Assembly (NCBI GenBank): GCA_035583355.1
Contig: DATEZQ010000001.1
Span: 139,055 to 189,065, forward strand
Reading direction: 5' to 3'
DNA length: 50,011 nucleotides
From: Candidatus Paceibacterota bacterium
Lineage (GTDB): Bacteria > Patescibacteriota > Minisyncoccia > Phycocordibacterales > UBA6899
In this document: positions 41,644-48,796 of the stretch, one piece after another
How positions within the stretch are numbered: the stretch's first letter is position 1
Layout of the letters: every line of letters begins with the position of its first letter
Translations under genes and position numbers: made by a program
The notes under the pieces: model-generated
What the model was told of the DNA's origin: nothing
What the model saw: only the letters and a program-made list of their open reading frames with translations
Databases searched by the model: none

Positions 41644-42006
41644 ATGAGCAAAAAATATTTTTATCTTGCAGCCCTATTGCTTCCACTAGGTGCGCTTGCG
41701 CAAACAAGTACAGTGGATGACGTCCTCATGAACTTTATGAATTTGCTTCTTGCGCTCATAAAACTCATGACGCCACTAGCGATGCTTTATTTTTTCTATC
41801 AACTCATCACTTTCATACGAGCATCAAACTCGGGAGCAGTAACACTCGCAAAGAGCAAAGACATGATGATATTCTCAGGTATTATCCTTTTTGTCATGGT
41901 GGGAATATGGACGATCGTCGGCTACGTGCAGCAATCTTTGGGTACAAGTGTAACAACCTCTGACCTTAGGCAAACTCCAGCGATTCCGACTGAACTTTCT
42001 GAGTAA
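41644..42006 (+). CDS. VirB2/TrbC-like two-helix membrane protein 6
   Basis: 120 residues. Signal peptide (YLAALLLPLGALAQ), helix 1 (LLALIKLMTPLAMLYFFYQL), loop RASNSGAVTLAKSKDM, helix 2 (IFSGIILFVMVGIWTIVGYV), tail TPAIPTELSE. Closest in the row to protein 4, from which it is separated by protein 5 and by orientation. A terminator follows. Confidence 0.78.
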   Translation: MSKKYFYLAALLLPLGALAQTSTVDDVLMNFMNLLLALIKLMTPLAMLYFFYQLITFIRASNSGAVTLAKSKDMMIFSGIILFVMVGIWTIVGYVQQSLGTSVTTSDLRQTPAIPTELSE

Positions 42007-42009
42007 TAG

Positions 42010-42041
42010 AAAAAACGCGACCCATTGGGTCGCGTTTTGTT
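42010..42041 (+). terminator. Intrinsic terminator after the second pilin-like unit
   Basis: AAAACGCGACCCA and TGGGTCGCGTTTT, followed by GTTTTG. Confidence 0.92.
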
Positions 42042-42045
42042 TTGC

Positions 42046-42065
42046 CTCATCCGCTAGCGGATGAG
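42046..42065. repeat. Perfect 20-bp palindrome across a stop codon
   Basis: CTCATCCGCTAGCGGATGAG is its own reverse complement. The TAG stop codon of the minus-strand gene lies at its centre. It may act in mRNA 3'-end folding or as a protein-binding site. Confidence 0.6.
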
Positions 42066-43193
42066 AATAGTTATCTGGCACACTTGGATGTTGTCGCCAT
42101 CAACATTTGCGTAGAGGCGGACAGTTGCACCCGTCTGCTGAACACTCATGCTGTAGGTTCCGCGTGCACCACCCTGGCGCCAGGCGCCAGTGCAGACATA
42201 CTGATTCCCGTTTTGCTGGCATACGCCATTTTCGAGAATGATGTTGGTGCCCGCACCTGTCGCTTCGGTCATGAACGTAATGAACACTGCGTCAGCTGGT
42301 GTCGAGATGTTGATGTAGCTATCCGGCGTAAGGGGAATCCCATCCGTAAACCCGGGGCTAAGCACAACAGGCCGACTCCAGTTGTTCACCGAGGCGATGA
42401 AGCCAGGGAGAGTGGCTGCACTTTGGGCAGCAGCAGGAGGAGGCCCTTGATGGAGCGTCACGCGCTGCTCTCCTGCGAGAGGATCACACTGACCTGACTG
42501 GTCACCACGGGGGATAAGGTCGAAGGACGCACCACGAATGCGGCGCTCTTCTGCCTCCCAATTTCCACTACTACGCTTGCTCGTCACCTCGCGGTACTTC
42601 AGCGCGATCATTTCGAGGATGTCGCCATTTCTGACGGCCTTGGCCATTTCGGCATTCCCAGAAATCTGAATCGCCTTATCAGCGTGTGCACCGAGGTGCA
42701 TGTGGTATGCCGCACCGAAGATGAAGATAAGTGCGATGACGATCACGATAGCTGGTTTGACCCAACCTTCGAGCGTCTTCAGGGAATCCTTCGTGTCACT
42801 CTCATTCACCTTGGGCGTCTTGTAGGCGAGGCCGACGAAGACGAGGGTGATGATGAGGAGGATGAGGAAGCCACTGAGGACAGGAGCCTGACGCAGCGGG
42901 AACATGATGAGGACTGCCCAAACGAGGGAATGTCCAACCATGATACGCGCTTGATTCTGCCTCTTCGTTGGCGCGTCAGGATCCAGTGGTGTTGGATCAT
43001 CCGGAACGAATCCGGACCCATACGCGATGTACGCGATGGGAATGAGGCTGATGAGCGCACCTGTGATGAGGACTCCTGCTTGATTCTCGCCAGGCGAGAA
43101 TGCAAAGAGGACCCCTCCGAGGAGGATGAGCATGTAGGCGATCGAAAAACCGAGACCGAAACCTTTCTTCAAAACAGCAAACTGAGAGCTCAT
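42054..43193 (-). CDS. Multi-pass membrane protein with exported C-terminal domain, Shine-Dalgarno led
   Basis: 379 residues, unknown function. The ATG at 43193 is preceded by AAAGGAG. Five or so membrane helices occupy residues 1-170 (for example FSIAYMLILLGGVLFAF, VLSGFLILLIITLVFVGLAY and PAIVIVIALIFIFGAAYHM). The last 200 residues are soluble and look beta-rich, with one cysteine pair near VCQQNGNQYVCTG and a possible carbohydrate-binding style (SYINISTPADAVFITFMTE). More G/C-ending codons than the leaderless genes. Own promoter; the coding region ends inside a 20-bp palindrome. Confidence 0.75.
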   Translation of the reverse strand: MSSQFAVLKKGFGLGFSIAYMLILLGGVLFAFSPGENQAGVLITGALISLIPIAYIAYGSGFVPDDPTPLDPDAPTKRQNQARIMVGHSLVWAVLIMFPLRQAPVLSGFLILLIITLVFVGLAYKTPKVNESDTKDSLKTLEGWVKPAIVIVIALIFIFGAAYHMHLGAHADKAIQISGNAEMAKAVRNGDILEMIALKYREVTSKRSSGNWEAEERRIRGASFDLIPRGDQSGQCDPLAGEQRVTLHQGPPPAAAQSAATLPGFIASVNNWSRPVVLSPGFTDGIPLTPDSYINISTPADAVFITFMTEATGAGTNIILENGVCQQNGNQYVCTGAWRQGGARGTYSMSVQQTGATVRLYANVDGDNIQVCQITILIR

Positions 43194-43247
43194 AATGGCT
43201 CCTTTCTGGGGAAATTGGTTGAGAGGTACAGCAAAAACTCTGCATTA

Positions 43248-43276
43248 TCTATAACATGAAAATAACTTTTTGGCAA
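43248..43276 (-). promoter_or_regulatory. Promoter of the 43193 gene (TTGCCA-17-TATAGA)
   Basis: Minus strand: -35 TTGCCA (43271-43276), -10 TATAGA (43248-43253), 17-base spacer. Leader of about 48 bases with AAAGGAG. Confidence 0.55.
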
Positions 43277-43337
43277 GTGATTTTTGGTGTGTCAGGATAT
43301 CAAGGAATATAGCGGTATTTGGGGAGGATTGGCAAGA

Positions 43338-43368
43338 GAAAACCCCCATATCAGAATGGGGGTATGGC
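43338..43368 (-). terminator. Intrinsic terminator of the 44136 gene
   Basis: On the minus strand CATACCCCCATT and the matching GGGGGT stem are followed by TTTTC. Confidence 0.85.
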
Positions 43369-43371
43369 GCA

Positions 43372-44136
43372 CTAGATCTTTTGATAAAAGCCGATTTTGA
43401 TCATTTCTGAAGTCCAGTGTAGAACCTCGAGGCATCGTTCATGGTGTTCAACCTTAAATCCATGCTGCTTCAGCCACATGGCAGCCTCTTCAATGTGGAG
43501 AAGGGCTGTTGCGATTGAAATCGGACTTCCTTCATGATCGAACACGGCGATGTTTCGCATGCGATCCAATTCCTGTTCGTGATCACCCTTTGTATTATAA
43601 AAAGGAGAACTTAATGAACCGGAATGAGGTTCACCCAGCTTGAGCTGGAAAACATGAATCAGTTCTTCGATGCCACCATTGCTAAAGTTCCAACCATCGC
43701 ACATATGTATCTCTGTGCAGAATTCGGCAATGATACTCAGCCACAGCGCCTGAAAATCTTCTTGCTGCCACTTCTGACGAGCAGGAACCAGATCTGCAGG
43801 ATAGAGCACGGAGCACCTACGACGGCTTGCAACTTTTTCAACCTGCGACCATCCCATATGATAGTTATAACTTATCACCTCTTGCATCAAGAGCTTCTTG
43901 TCCATCTCCGGATTATCGAGCTTGAGCTCGTAGTACTTGAGACCGGAGGTAATAGGCACGCTTATGTATGCAAGCGGACCTCCATGACGTATGCTTCGCA
44001 GCGTACGCATAGTATTGTGAATGGTCGCAGACTCGGGGGTTTGTCGTCCCCATACTGCTTTTTTGTACTTATACCACAGTGAGTGCAGCTCAAGTGGGTC
44101 ATCCAGCTTGAGGGTTTGTGCTAAGGTCGTATTCAT
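43372..44136 (-). CDS. Nucleoside 2-deoxyribosyltransferase-like (DUF4406-like) protein, Shine-Dalgarno led
   Basis: 254 residues from the ATG at 44134-44136, chosen because AAGGAG (44144-44149) lies just upstream. GGPLAYISVPITSGLKYYELK resembles the AYISGPITG start of NDT/DUF4406 folds, which bind nucleoside or nucleotide sugars. VLYPADLVPA and the acidic/aromatic MCDGWNFSNGGIEEL fit the later active-site part (the Gly-x-Glu-x-Ser/Ala-x2-Glu region). The match is by motif only and the family call is moderate. Cytoplasmic, no membrane segment. Own promoter and terminator; one of the five Shine-Dalgarno-led single genes. Confidence 0.6.
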   Translation of the reverse strand: MNTTLAQTLKLDDPLELHSLWYKYKKAVWGRQTPESATIHNTMRTLRSIRHGGPLAYISVPITSGLKYYELKLDNPEMDKKLLMQEVISYNYHMGWSQVEKVASRRRCSVLYPADLVPARQKWQQEDFQALWLSIIAEFCTEIHMCDGWNFSNGGIEELIHVFQLKLGEPHSGSLSSPFYNTKGDHEQELDRMRNIAVFDHEGSPISIATALLHIEEAAMWLKQHGFKVEHHERCLEVLHWTSEMIKIGFYQKI

Positions 44137-44169
44137 AACGACTCTCCTTGTGGGGTGTATCCCCATGTG

Positions 44170-44197
44170 AATATAGCACTAGGGGAGTAATACGCAA
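44170..44197 (-). promoter_or_regulatory. Promoter of the 44136 gene (TTGCGT-16-TATATT)
   Basis: Minus strand: -35 TTGCGT (44192-44197), -10 TATATT (44170-44175), 16-base spacer. Leader about 27 bases. Confidence 0.5.
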
Positions 44198-44285
44198 TAT
44201 AGGATGATTATGCTGCAAGAAATGCACAGGGAAACGAAAAACCTTATCGGTTTTTGTTTCATTGAGCGCAAGAGCGCGCACTGAA

Positions 44286-44511
44286 CAGGAGTCGAGAACT
44301 CGCCCCTTTGTAACTAAGTCTTTTGGCGCAATGACGCCAAAACGACTAAGTGCAAGTAGGGCCAGGACTCGTCGACTGCGCGCACGGCTGGATTTATCAC
44401 GGCTCGAAGAGCCGGATGAAATCAGCGCCGGTGCGACAGCAGCACCGGCTCCGTCCTTCGAGTCCTCTCCTGGGTCGCAGTGAAAATGAAAAAAGAGCTT
44501 GCGCTCTTTTT
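44286..44511 (-). repeat. Family 1 3'-end-mirroring repeat, copy D (after tRNA-Leu)
   Basis: Minus-strand order after tRNA-Leu: a terminator hairpin (AAAAAAGAGC/GCTCTTTTTT, about 44488-44511), an inverted copy of the tRNA 3' end (44457-44484; compare 44514-44541), a GC-rich core (about 44345-44456), and a degraded direct copy (44286-44306, CAGGAG then CGAGAACTCGCCCC). The core is type II, like copy C: a 22-base block at 44385-44406 is identical to 14820-14841. An extra hairpin TTTTGGCG/CGCCAAAA lies near 44320-44342. Together with the spacer this fills the 385-base gap between the 44136 gene and tRNA-Leu. Confidence 0.85.
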
Positions 44512-44521
44512 TCATTCACTG

Positions 44522-44602
44522 TGCCCAGGAGAGGACTCGAACCTCCACCCCTTGCGAGACTAGCTCCTAAGGCTAGCGCGTCTACCATTTCGCCACCTGG
44601 GC
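44522..44602 (-). tRNA. tRNA-Leu (anticodon TAG)
   Basis: 81-nt class II tRNA. Acceptor GCCCAGG/CCTGGGC, discriminator A. Anticodon arm CTAGC-CTTAGGA-GCTAG gives TAG. The variable arm TCTCGCAAGGGGTG region is long, as in leucine tRNAs. T arm GGAGG-TTCGAGT-CCTCT. CCA is not encoded. Confidence 0.93.
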
Positions 44603-44611
44603 AATGCGGTC

Positions 44612-44640
44612 ATGATAACTGAGTTTTGAAAAAGATGCAA
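44612..44640 (-). promoter_or_regulatory. Promoter of tRNA-Leu (TTGCAT-17-TATCAT)
   Basis: Minus strand: -35 TTGCAT (44635-44640), -10 TATCAT (44612-44617), 17-base spacer, ending 9 bases before the mature 5' end. Confidence 0.6.
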
Positions 44641-44646
44641 AGAAAA

Positions 44647-44671
44647 ATAACCCGCGGTGCGGGTTATTGAA
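44647..44671 (-). terminator. Intrinsic terminator of the 44989 gene
   Basis: On the minus strand AATAACCCGC and GCGGGTTATT are followed by TTTTC. It lies about 88 bases after the stop codon, so the mRNA has a long 3' tail. Confidence 0.85.
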
Positions 44672-44758
44672 TTTAAGGAGATATGAGGCTAAGCTACTTA
44701 TATCTTGAAGGCTCAACAGTGCAGGAAGGATGCGAGACTCCAGGCGTAAGCAAGAAGT

Positions 44759-44989
44759 CTAAGCAAGTAGTACTTTGAGAAATACAATTCCAATGAGTGA
44801 AGCGAGCGCCACTGTGGCAAATCGCTCTCTGCGCACCATCTTTTTCTTCGATGCCGACAGGGGCATATCTTTCATCCTGCTCTCGAAGTAGGCCTTCATT
44901 CCCACGAAGGCAATGATGAGAACGATGATGAGGATCATATAGAGCCCGGTCGTGGCTGACATCCCTGCATTCGAGATGGTAATTTGCAT
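44759..44989 (-). CDS. Small two-helix membrane protein, Shine-Dalgarno led
   Basis: 76 residues, unknown function. Helix 1 (GLYMILIIVLIIAFVGMKAY), a basic cytoplasmic loop (KKKMVRRERF), helix 2 (ATVALASLIGIVFLKVLL). GGAGGA lies a few bases before the ATG at 44989. It has its own consensus promoter and a terminator. One of the five genes of this type. Confidence 0.75.
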   Translation of the reverse strand: MQITISNAGMSATTGLYMILIIVLIIAFVGMKAYFESRMKDMPLSASKKKMVRRERFATVALASLIGIVFLKVLLA

Positions 44990-45019
44990 TGGATATTCCT
45001 CCTAGAATCTACTGCTAGT

Positions 45020-45048
45020 AACATACTACTAATATTATTACATGTCAA
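45020..45048 (-). promoter_or_regulatory. Promoter of the 44989 gene (TTGACA-17-TATGTT)
   Basis: Minus strand: -35 TTGACA (45043-45048), -10 TATGTT (45020-45025), 17-base spacer. Confidence 0.7.
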
Positions 45049-45156
45049 TAGTAGGCATTTTGGCTTATTCTGGTAGGGGAGCATCGGTTATATGCGGGGA
45101 ATTAGGGTAAACGCTGAAATAGTGCTAGAGTTAAGCATAAATTGGGGCATTTAGCC

Positions 45157-45185
45157 TTGACCTTTTAAGCATTTCCTGCTAATAT
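45157..45185 (+). promoter_or_regulatory. Promoter of the infA ribosomal operon (TTGACC-17-TAATAT)
   Basis: -35 TTGACC (45157-45162), -10 TAATAT (45180-45185), 17-base spacer. Predicted transcription start is near 45192, downstream of the first in-frame ATG (45189), which decides the infA start at 45204. Confidence 0.7.
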
Positions 45186-45203
45186 TTCATGACCACATCC
45201 AGA

Positions 45204-45422
45204 ATGTCGGAAGCTACTACAAACGAAGCCCAGATCAATGGGGTAATATCAGAGGCACTACCTAATACTCTTTTTCGAGTTGAACTCGAAGATGGCCGTG
45301 AGGTCATTGGGTATCTCTCTGGCAAGATGCGTATACACCGTATACGCGTTCTTGTTGGTGATAAGGTAACTCTCGTAGATAACCCCTACGAAGGCAAGCT
45401 TCGTATTGTTAAGCGAATGTAA
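45204..45422 (+). CDS. infA: Translation initiation factor IF-1
   Basis: 72 residues from the ATG at 45204, the same length as E. coli IF-1; an ATG at 45189 would lie upstream of the predicted transcription start. OB-fold signatures INGVISEALPNTLFRVELEDGREVIGYLSGKMR and RVLVGDKVTLVDNPYEGKLRIVKR. IF-1 binds the ribosomal A site during initiation. First gene of the operon, 60 bases before rpmJ. Confidence 0.96.
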   Translation: MSEATTNEAQINGVISEALPNTLFRVELEDGREVIGYLSGKMRIHRIRVLVGDKVTLVDNPYEGKLRIVKRM

Positions 45423-45482
45423 TAATATCCGCCAAGGCAGAGTATTTACTACTTTGCTGAGGTGTTACTCACAGTCAAAACT

Positions 45483-45596
45483 ATGCGCGTTCGAGCATCA
45501 GTAAAAACAATTTGCGCAAAGTGTAAGTCGATTCGTCGTCGCGGCGTTATTTACGTCATCTGCGAGAATCCACGACACAAGCAGCGACAAGGTTAA
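45483..45596 (+). CDS. rpmJ: 50S ribosomal protein L36
   Basis: 37 residues, found by reading the sequence between infA and rps[20 protein letters not shown] is the L36 start. Zinc ligands are C11, C14, C27 and H32 (C-x2-C-x12-C-x4-H). The end RHKQRQG is typical. Placement between infA and rpsM is the classic order. Confidence 0.96.
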   Translation: MRVRASVKTICAKCKSIRRRGVIYVICENPRHKQRQG

Positions 45597-45614
45597 TTCT
45601 CTGTCATCCAATAT

Positions 45615-45992
45615 ATGCGTATTTCAGGTATTACCGTTCCTGAGGATAAGCAGCTTTGGGTAGGACTGACCGTATTCCACGGAATCGGTTTCACTACAGC
45701 AAAGAAGATCCTTAAGAATGCAGAGGTTGCCGAGGACAAAAAGCCTGGCGATCTCTCAGAATCACAAGAAGCGATTATTCGTAAGCAGGTTGAGTCCATG
45801 ACACTCGAGGGAGACCTCAAGCGTGAGAAGGCAGCAAACATCAAGCGCCTCAAGGACATCAAGTGCTATCGCGGTATTCGTCATATCAAGGGACTCCCAG
45901 TCCACGGTCAGCGTACGAAGACAAATGCTCGTACACTTCGCGGTGCGAAGAAGACCATGGGATCTGGTCGTCGCAAGGTAGAAAAGAAGTAG
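45615..45992 (+). CDS. rpsM: 30S ribosomal protein S13
   Basis: 125 residues. MRISGITVPEDKQLWVGLTVFHGIGFTTAKKIL is the S13 N-terminus with its helix-two-turn-helix; GIRHIKGLPVHGQRTKTNARTLRG is the 16S rRNA-binding signature. It contacts the head of the small subunit and initiator tRNA. Its TAG stop is the first triplet of repeat I, an unusual interruption of this operon. Confidence 0.97.
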   Translation: MRISGITVPEDKQLWVGLTVFHGIGFTTAKKILKNAEVAEDKKPGDLSESQEAIIRKQVESMTLEGDLKREKAANIKRLKDIKCYRGIRHIKGLPVHGQRTKTNARTLRGAKKTMGSGRRKVEKK

Positions 45993-46115
45993 TTTCAATT
46001 ATTTTCGCCGGGAGCTTGTGCTTCCTGAGACAGCCTCGTCGTCGTACAACCCGTACGTCTCCGTCGGCCTGACTCAGTCCAGCACTGCGCTCACGGCAAA
46101 AATATCTTGAAACTA
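45990..46115 (+). repeat. Family 2 stop-codon cruciform repeat, copy I
   Basis: 126-bp imperfect palindrome with ends TAGTTTCAA and TTGAAACTA; the first TAG is the rpsM stop codon. Inner stems GTGCT/AGCAC, CTGAG/CTCAG and the apical CGTAC-AACCC-GTACG match the layout of copies F, G and H, and the bases CCTCGTCG and CGTCTCCGTCGG are shared with F. The outer arms are unrelated in sequence to F-H. It separates rpsM from rpsK inside a normally tight operon. Confidence 0.85.
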
Positions 46116-46151
46116 GTTCATTCATTAATTAATCACACAACAGCAAGTACA

Positions 46152-46586
46152 ATGGGTAAGAAGCGTATCGTCAAAAAGGCTGGTTCATCTGTTGATCAGG
46201 GTCTCAAGGCCCGCGCACTCGCACGTTCTTCAAAGAGGAAGGTAGCGCACGGCGTGCTCAACGTTCAGTCGACATACAACAACACGATTGTCACGCTCAC
46301 GGACGCTGAGGGCAAAGTCCTCATGTGGTCGTCATCGGGCTCACTCGGATTCGCAGGTGCGAAGAAGGGTACCCCATTTGCAGCAGCAAAGATCGGCGAG
46401 TTGATCGCTGAGAAGGCGCAAATGATCGGCCTTAAGTCTGTTGACGCAGTCGTCAAGGGAGTCGGTTCGGGCCGTGAGGCACCGATCCGTTCATTTATCG
46501 CGAAGGGAATTGAGGTGAGCTCAATTCGCGACGTGACACCAGTACCACACAATGGTCCTCGTGCAAAGAAGCCTCGTCGTATCTAA
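46152..46586 (+). CDS. rpsK: 30S ribosomal protein S11
   Basis: 144 residues from the ATG at 46152; the product then starts MGKKRIVKKAG, as expected. VLNVQSTYNNTIVTLTDAEGKVLMWSSSGSLGFAGAKKGTPFAA and GSGREAPIRSF, VSSIRDVTPVPHNGPRAKKPRR are the S11 signatures. It forms part of the mRNA exit platform. Confidence 0.97.
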   Translation: MGKKRIVKKAGSSVDQGLKARALARSSKRKVAHGVLNVQSTYNNTIVTLTDAEGKVLMWSSSGSLGFAGAKKGTPFAAAKIGELIAEKAQMIGLKSVDAVVKGVGSGREAPIRSFIAKGIEVSSIRDVTPVPHNGPRAKKPRRI

Positions 46587-46597
46587 GTTCTGAATAT

Positions 46598-47227
46598 ATG
46601 GCAAAGAAAACTACATGTAAAACCTGCCGCCGCCTTGGCGAGTCTCTCGTCCTCCGTGGAGGTAAGTGTGCATCGGGCAAGTGTGCATTCGCACGCCGCC
46701 CAACGCCACCAGGAAAGCCAATGGCGGAGCGCAAGCACCGTTCAACGGTTACTGAATTCGGTACACAGATGCGTGAGAAGCAGAAGGTTCGTTTCTCATA
46801 CGGAATCTCTGAGAAGCAGTTCTCAACTTACGTTAAGGAAGCAGCCCAGGCAAAGGGAGTCGCACCAACAGAGTCGCTCTATGAGCGCCTTGAGCGTCGC
46901 CTCGACAATGCCGTGTTTGTTCTCGGTTTCCCAAAGAGCCGCGCACACGCACGTCAGATCACTTCACACGGACATATTACAGTCAATGGGAAGAAGATGA
47001 CTATTCCTTCATACCCCGTAAAGGTTGGTGACGTCATTGCAGTCCGTGAGGGCAGCAAGAAGTCTCCTATCTTCGCGACGGCAGCAGAGGATATGGCAAA
47101 GGCACCTGTAGATTGGATGACAACAGATACTTCAAAGCTCGCAGCAACCGTCAAGGGTGCTCCAAAGCTCGACAAGACTCGCATGCCATTCAACCTCCAG
47201 TCGGTGATCGAGTTCTACTCTCGATAA
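46598..47227 (+). CDS. rpsD: 30S ribosomal protein S4
   Basis: 209 residues. The N-terminal zinc-type motif CKTCRRLGESL plus GGKCASGKCAFARRPTPPG has four cysteines, as in the C+ form of S4. The S4 RNA-binding domain RLERRLDNAVFVLGFPKSRAHARQITSHGHITVNGK follows. It nucleates 30S assembly and in other bacteria represses its own operon. Confidence 0.97.
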   Translation: MAKKTTCKTCRRLGESLVLRGGKCASGKCAFARRPTPPGKPMAERKHRSTVTEFGTQMREKQKVRFSYGISEKQFSTYVKEAAQAKGVAPTESLYERLERRLDNAVFVLGFPKSRAHARQITSHGHITVNGKKMTIPSYPVKVGDVIAVREGSKKSPIFATAAEDMAKAPVDWMTTDTSKLAATVKGAPKLDKTRMPFNLQSVIEFYSR

Positions 47228-47237
47228 AAAGTTATGG

Positions 47238-47353
47238 GCTATTGTCTCCGATCGATAGAGAGGATAGCAATAGCTTCCGTGCACTGCGCAAGCAGTTCAC
47301 ATTCTGGTTAAACTTAGACTTATGTTCGTGGGCCAAGAACCCGTGAGTAAGTC
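47238..47353 (+). promoter_or_regulatory. Three consecutive hairpins between rpsD and rpoA
   Basis: The 203-base rpsD-rpoA gap can form GCTATTG/CAATAGC (47238-47274, with TCTC/GAGA inside), GTG-ACTGC-GCAA-GCAGT-CAC (47279-47300) and GACTTA/TAAGTC with inner TGGG/CCCG pairing (47317-47353). None is followed by a T run, so they are not simple terminators. They may be a leader for rpoA or a site where S4 acts, but this is inference. Confidence 0.45.
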
Positions 47354-47430
47354 GGCAATATTTGGTTTCGTATATGTGAAAACATATGACATAATTGAAT
47401 ATTGTTTCACTAATAAATTATCTTTTCGCT

Positions 47431-48408
47431 ATGCCTGACTACAACGTTGCATTGCCATCGAAGCCCAAGCCAGTTCTTGAAGAGGGCAATCTCGGTATCT
47501 ATGAAATCGAGGGACTCTACCCTGGCTATGGTCACACGCTCGGCAACTCGCTTCGCCGCATCATTCTTTCTTCACTCTCGGGAGCCGCAATCACGGGTCT
47601 CAAGATTGATGGAGTGCTGCATGAGTTTACGGCTATGGAGGGTGTTAAGGAGGATGTCATTGCGCTCATCTTGAATCTCAAGAAAGTGCGCTTTGCATTG
47701 CACGGAGATGAGCCTCAAACGCTCACCCTCTCAGTGCAGGGCCCAGCACTCGTGACTGCAGCAAATATTGCGAACAGTCTCCAGTGTGAGGTGCTCACCC
47801 CAGAGCAGTACATCTGTGAGATCACAGACAAGAAGACGACACTTACGATGGAAATGACCATCGAAAAGGGTCTTGGTTATCTTCCAAAGGAGATGATCAC
47901 GAAGGAGAAGGTAGATATCGGGGGAATTTCTCTCGATGCTGCATTCACTCCTATCCGCCGCGTGAACTACGAGGTGGAGCCAATGCGTGTCGGTGATCGT
48001 ACAGACTATAATCGCCTGAAGATCTCTATTGAGACTGATGGCACTTTGACTCCACGCGCTGCGCTTGAGGATTCCATTGAAATAATGATCCATCAGCTCA
48101 AAGCTATCGTTGGTTTCAAAGAGGAGGAAGTTATCACTGAGTCTCTCCCTACACCGGAAGAGATTCGTGAGGAAGCTACTCCAGCACAAGAGGAGAAAGT
48201 TGATATGGAATTTTTGAAGATTCGTATCGACTCACTCGATCTTTCTGCGCGTACACTCAACGCACTCAACAATGCAGGAATTCGCACACTCGGTGGGCTC
48301 GTCCGCAAGACTGCAGATGACCTCCTCGATGTTGAAGGACTCGGCGAAAAGGGCTTACAGGAGATCAAACGCGCACTCTCGAATTTCGGAGTGACGTTGA
48401 AGCAGTAA
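47431..48408 (+). CDS. rpoA: DNA-directed RNA polymerase subunit alpha
   Basis: 325 residues from the ATG at 47431 (MPDYNVALPSKP). The N-terminal dimerisation domain has IEGLYPGYGHTLGNSLRRIILSSLSGAAI. The C-terminal domain (about 260-325) with SLDLSARTLNALNNAGIRTLGGLVRKTADDLLDVEGLGEKGLQEIKRAL is complete, so activator and UP-element contact is retained. The linker is Glu-rich. The 203-base gap upstream holds three hairpins. Confidence 0.97.
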   Translation: MPDYNVALPSKPKPVLEEGNLGIYEIEGLYPGYGHTLGNSLRRIILSSLSGAAITGLKIDGVLHEFTAMEGVKEDVIALILNLKKVRFALHGDEPQTLTLSVQGPALVTAANIANSLQCEVLTPEQYICEITDKKTTLTMEMTIEKGLGYLPKEMITKEKVDIGGISLDAAFTPIRRVNYEVEPMRVGDRTDYNRLKISIETDGTLTPRAALEDSIEIMIHQLKAIVGFKEEEVITESLPTPEEIREEATPAQEEKVDMEFLKIRIDSLDLSARTLNALNNAGIRTLGGLVRKTADDLLDVEGLGEKGLQEIKRALSNFGVTLKQ

Positions 48409-48414
48409 ATCCGT

Positions 48415-48777
48415 ATGAGGCATCACAACTCAGTTAAAAAGTTTGGACGACAGGCTGGCCAGCGTCTCGCACTCATGCGTTCTCTCGTGAACAATTTGAT
48501 CACACACGAGCGCATGACGACAACAGAGGCAAAGGCAAAGGCACTTCGCCCAATTATGGAAAAGCTTGTTACTAAGGCACGCGGAGCAGATGTTGCGACA
48601 ACTCGCGACATTGCTGCACGCCTTGGCAACAACAAGGTTACGACAACCAAACTCATCAAGGAGATCGCTCCAAAGTATGAGGGTCGTGCAGGTGGTTACA
48701 CCCGCATTATTAAGCTTGGTGCACGTTCGGGTCGCGGCGATGCAAGTCCAATGGCGATGATTGAATTCGTATCATAA
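48415..48777 (+). CDS. rplQ: 50S ribosomal protein L17
   Basis: 120 residues. MRHHNSVKKFGRQAGQRLALMRSLVNNLITHERMTTTEAKAKALRP is the L17 start; GGYTRIIKLGARSGRGDASPMAMIEFV is its C-terminal signature. Six bases after rpoA, as usual. Confidence 0.97.
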   Translation: MRHHNSVKKFGRQAGQRLALMRSLVNNLITHERMTTTEAKAKALRPIMEKLVTKARGADVATTRDIAARLGNNKVTTTKLIKEIAPKYEGRAGGYTRIIKLGARSGRGDASPMAMIEFVS

Positions 48778-48796
48778 TTGCGAAAGCACAAATAAT

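Noticed and set aside
42684-43259. 191-codon plus-strand open frame opposite the 43193 gene
   Set aside because: An Asp/Glu-rich antisense product with no start signals; the minus strand has membrane helices, a Shine-Dalgarno site and a promoter.
10240-46115. Integron cassette array (attC sites)
   Set aside because: Copies F-I are scattered after housekeeping genes, lack the terminal GTTRRRY/RYYYAAC core sites, and no integron integrase is present. Only the folded-strand asymmetry is similar.
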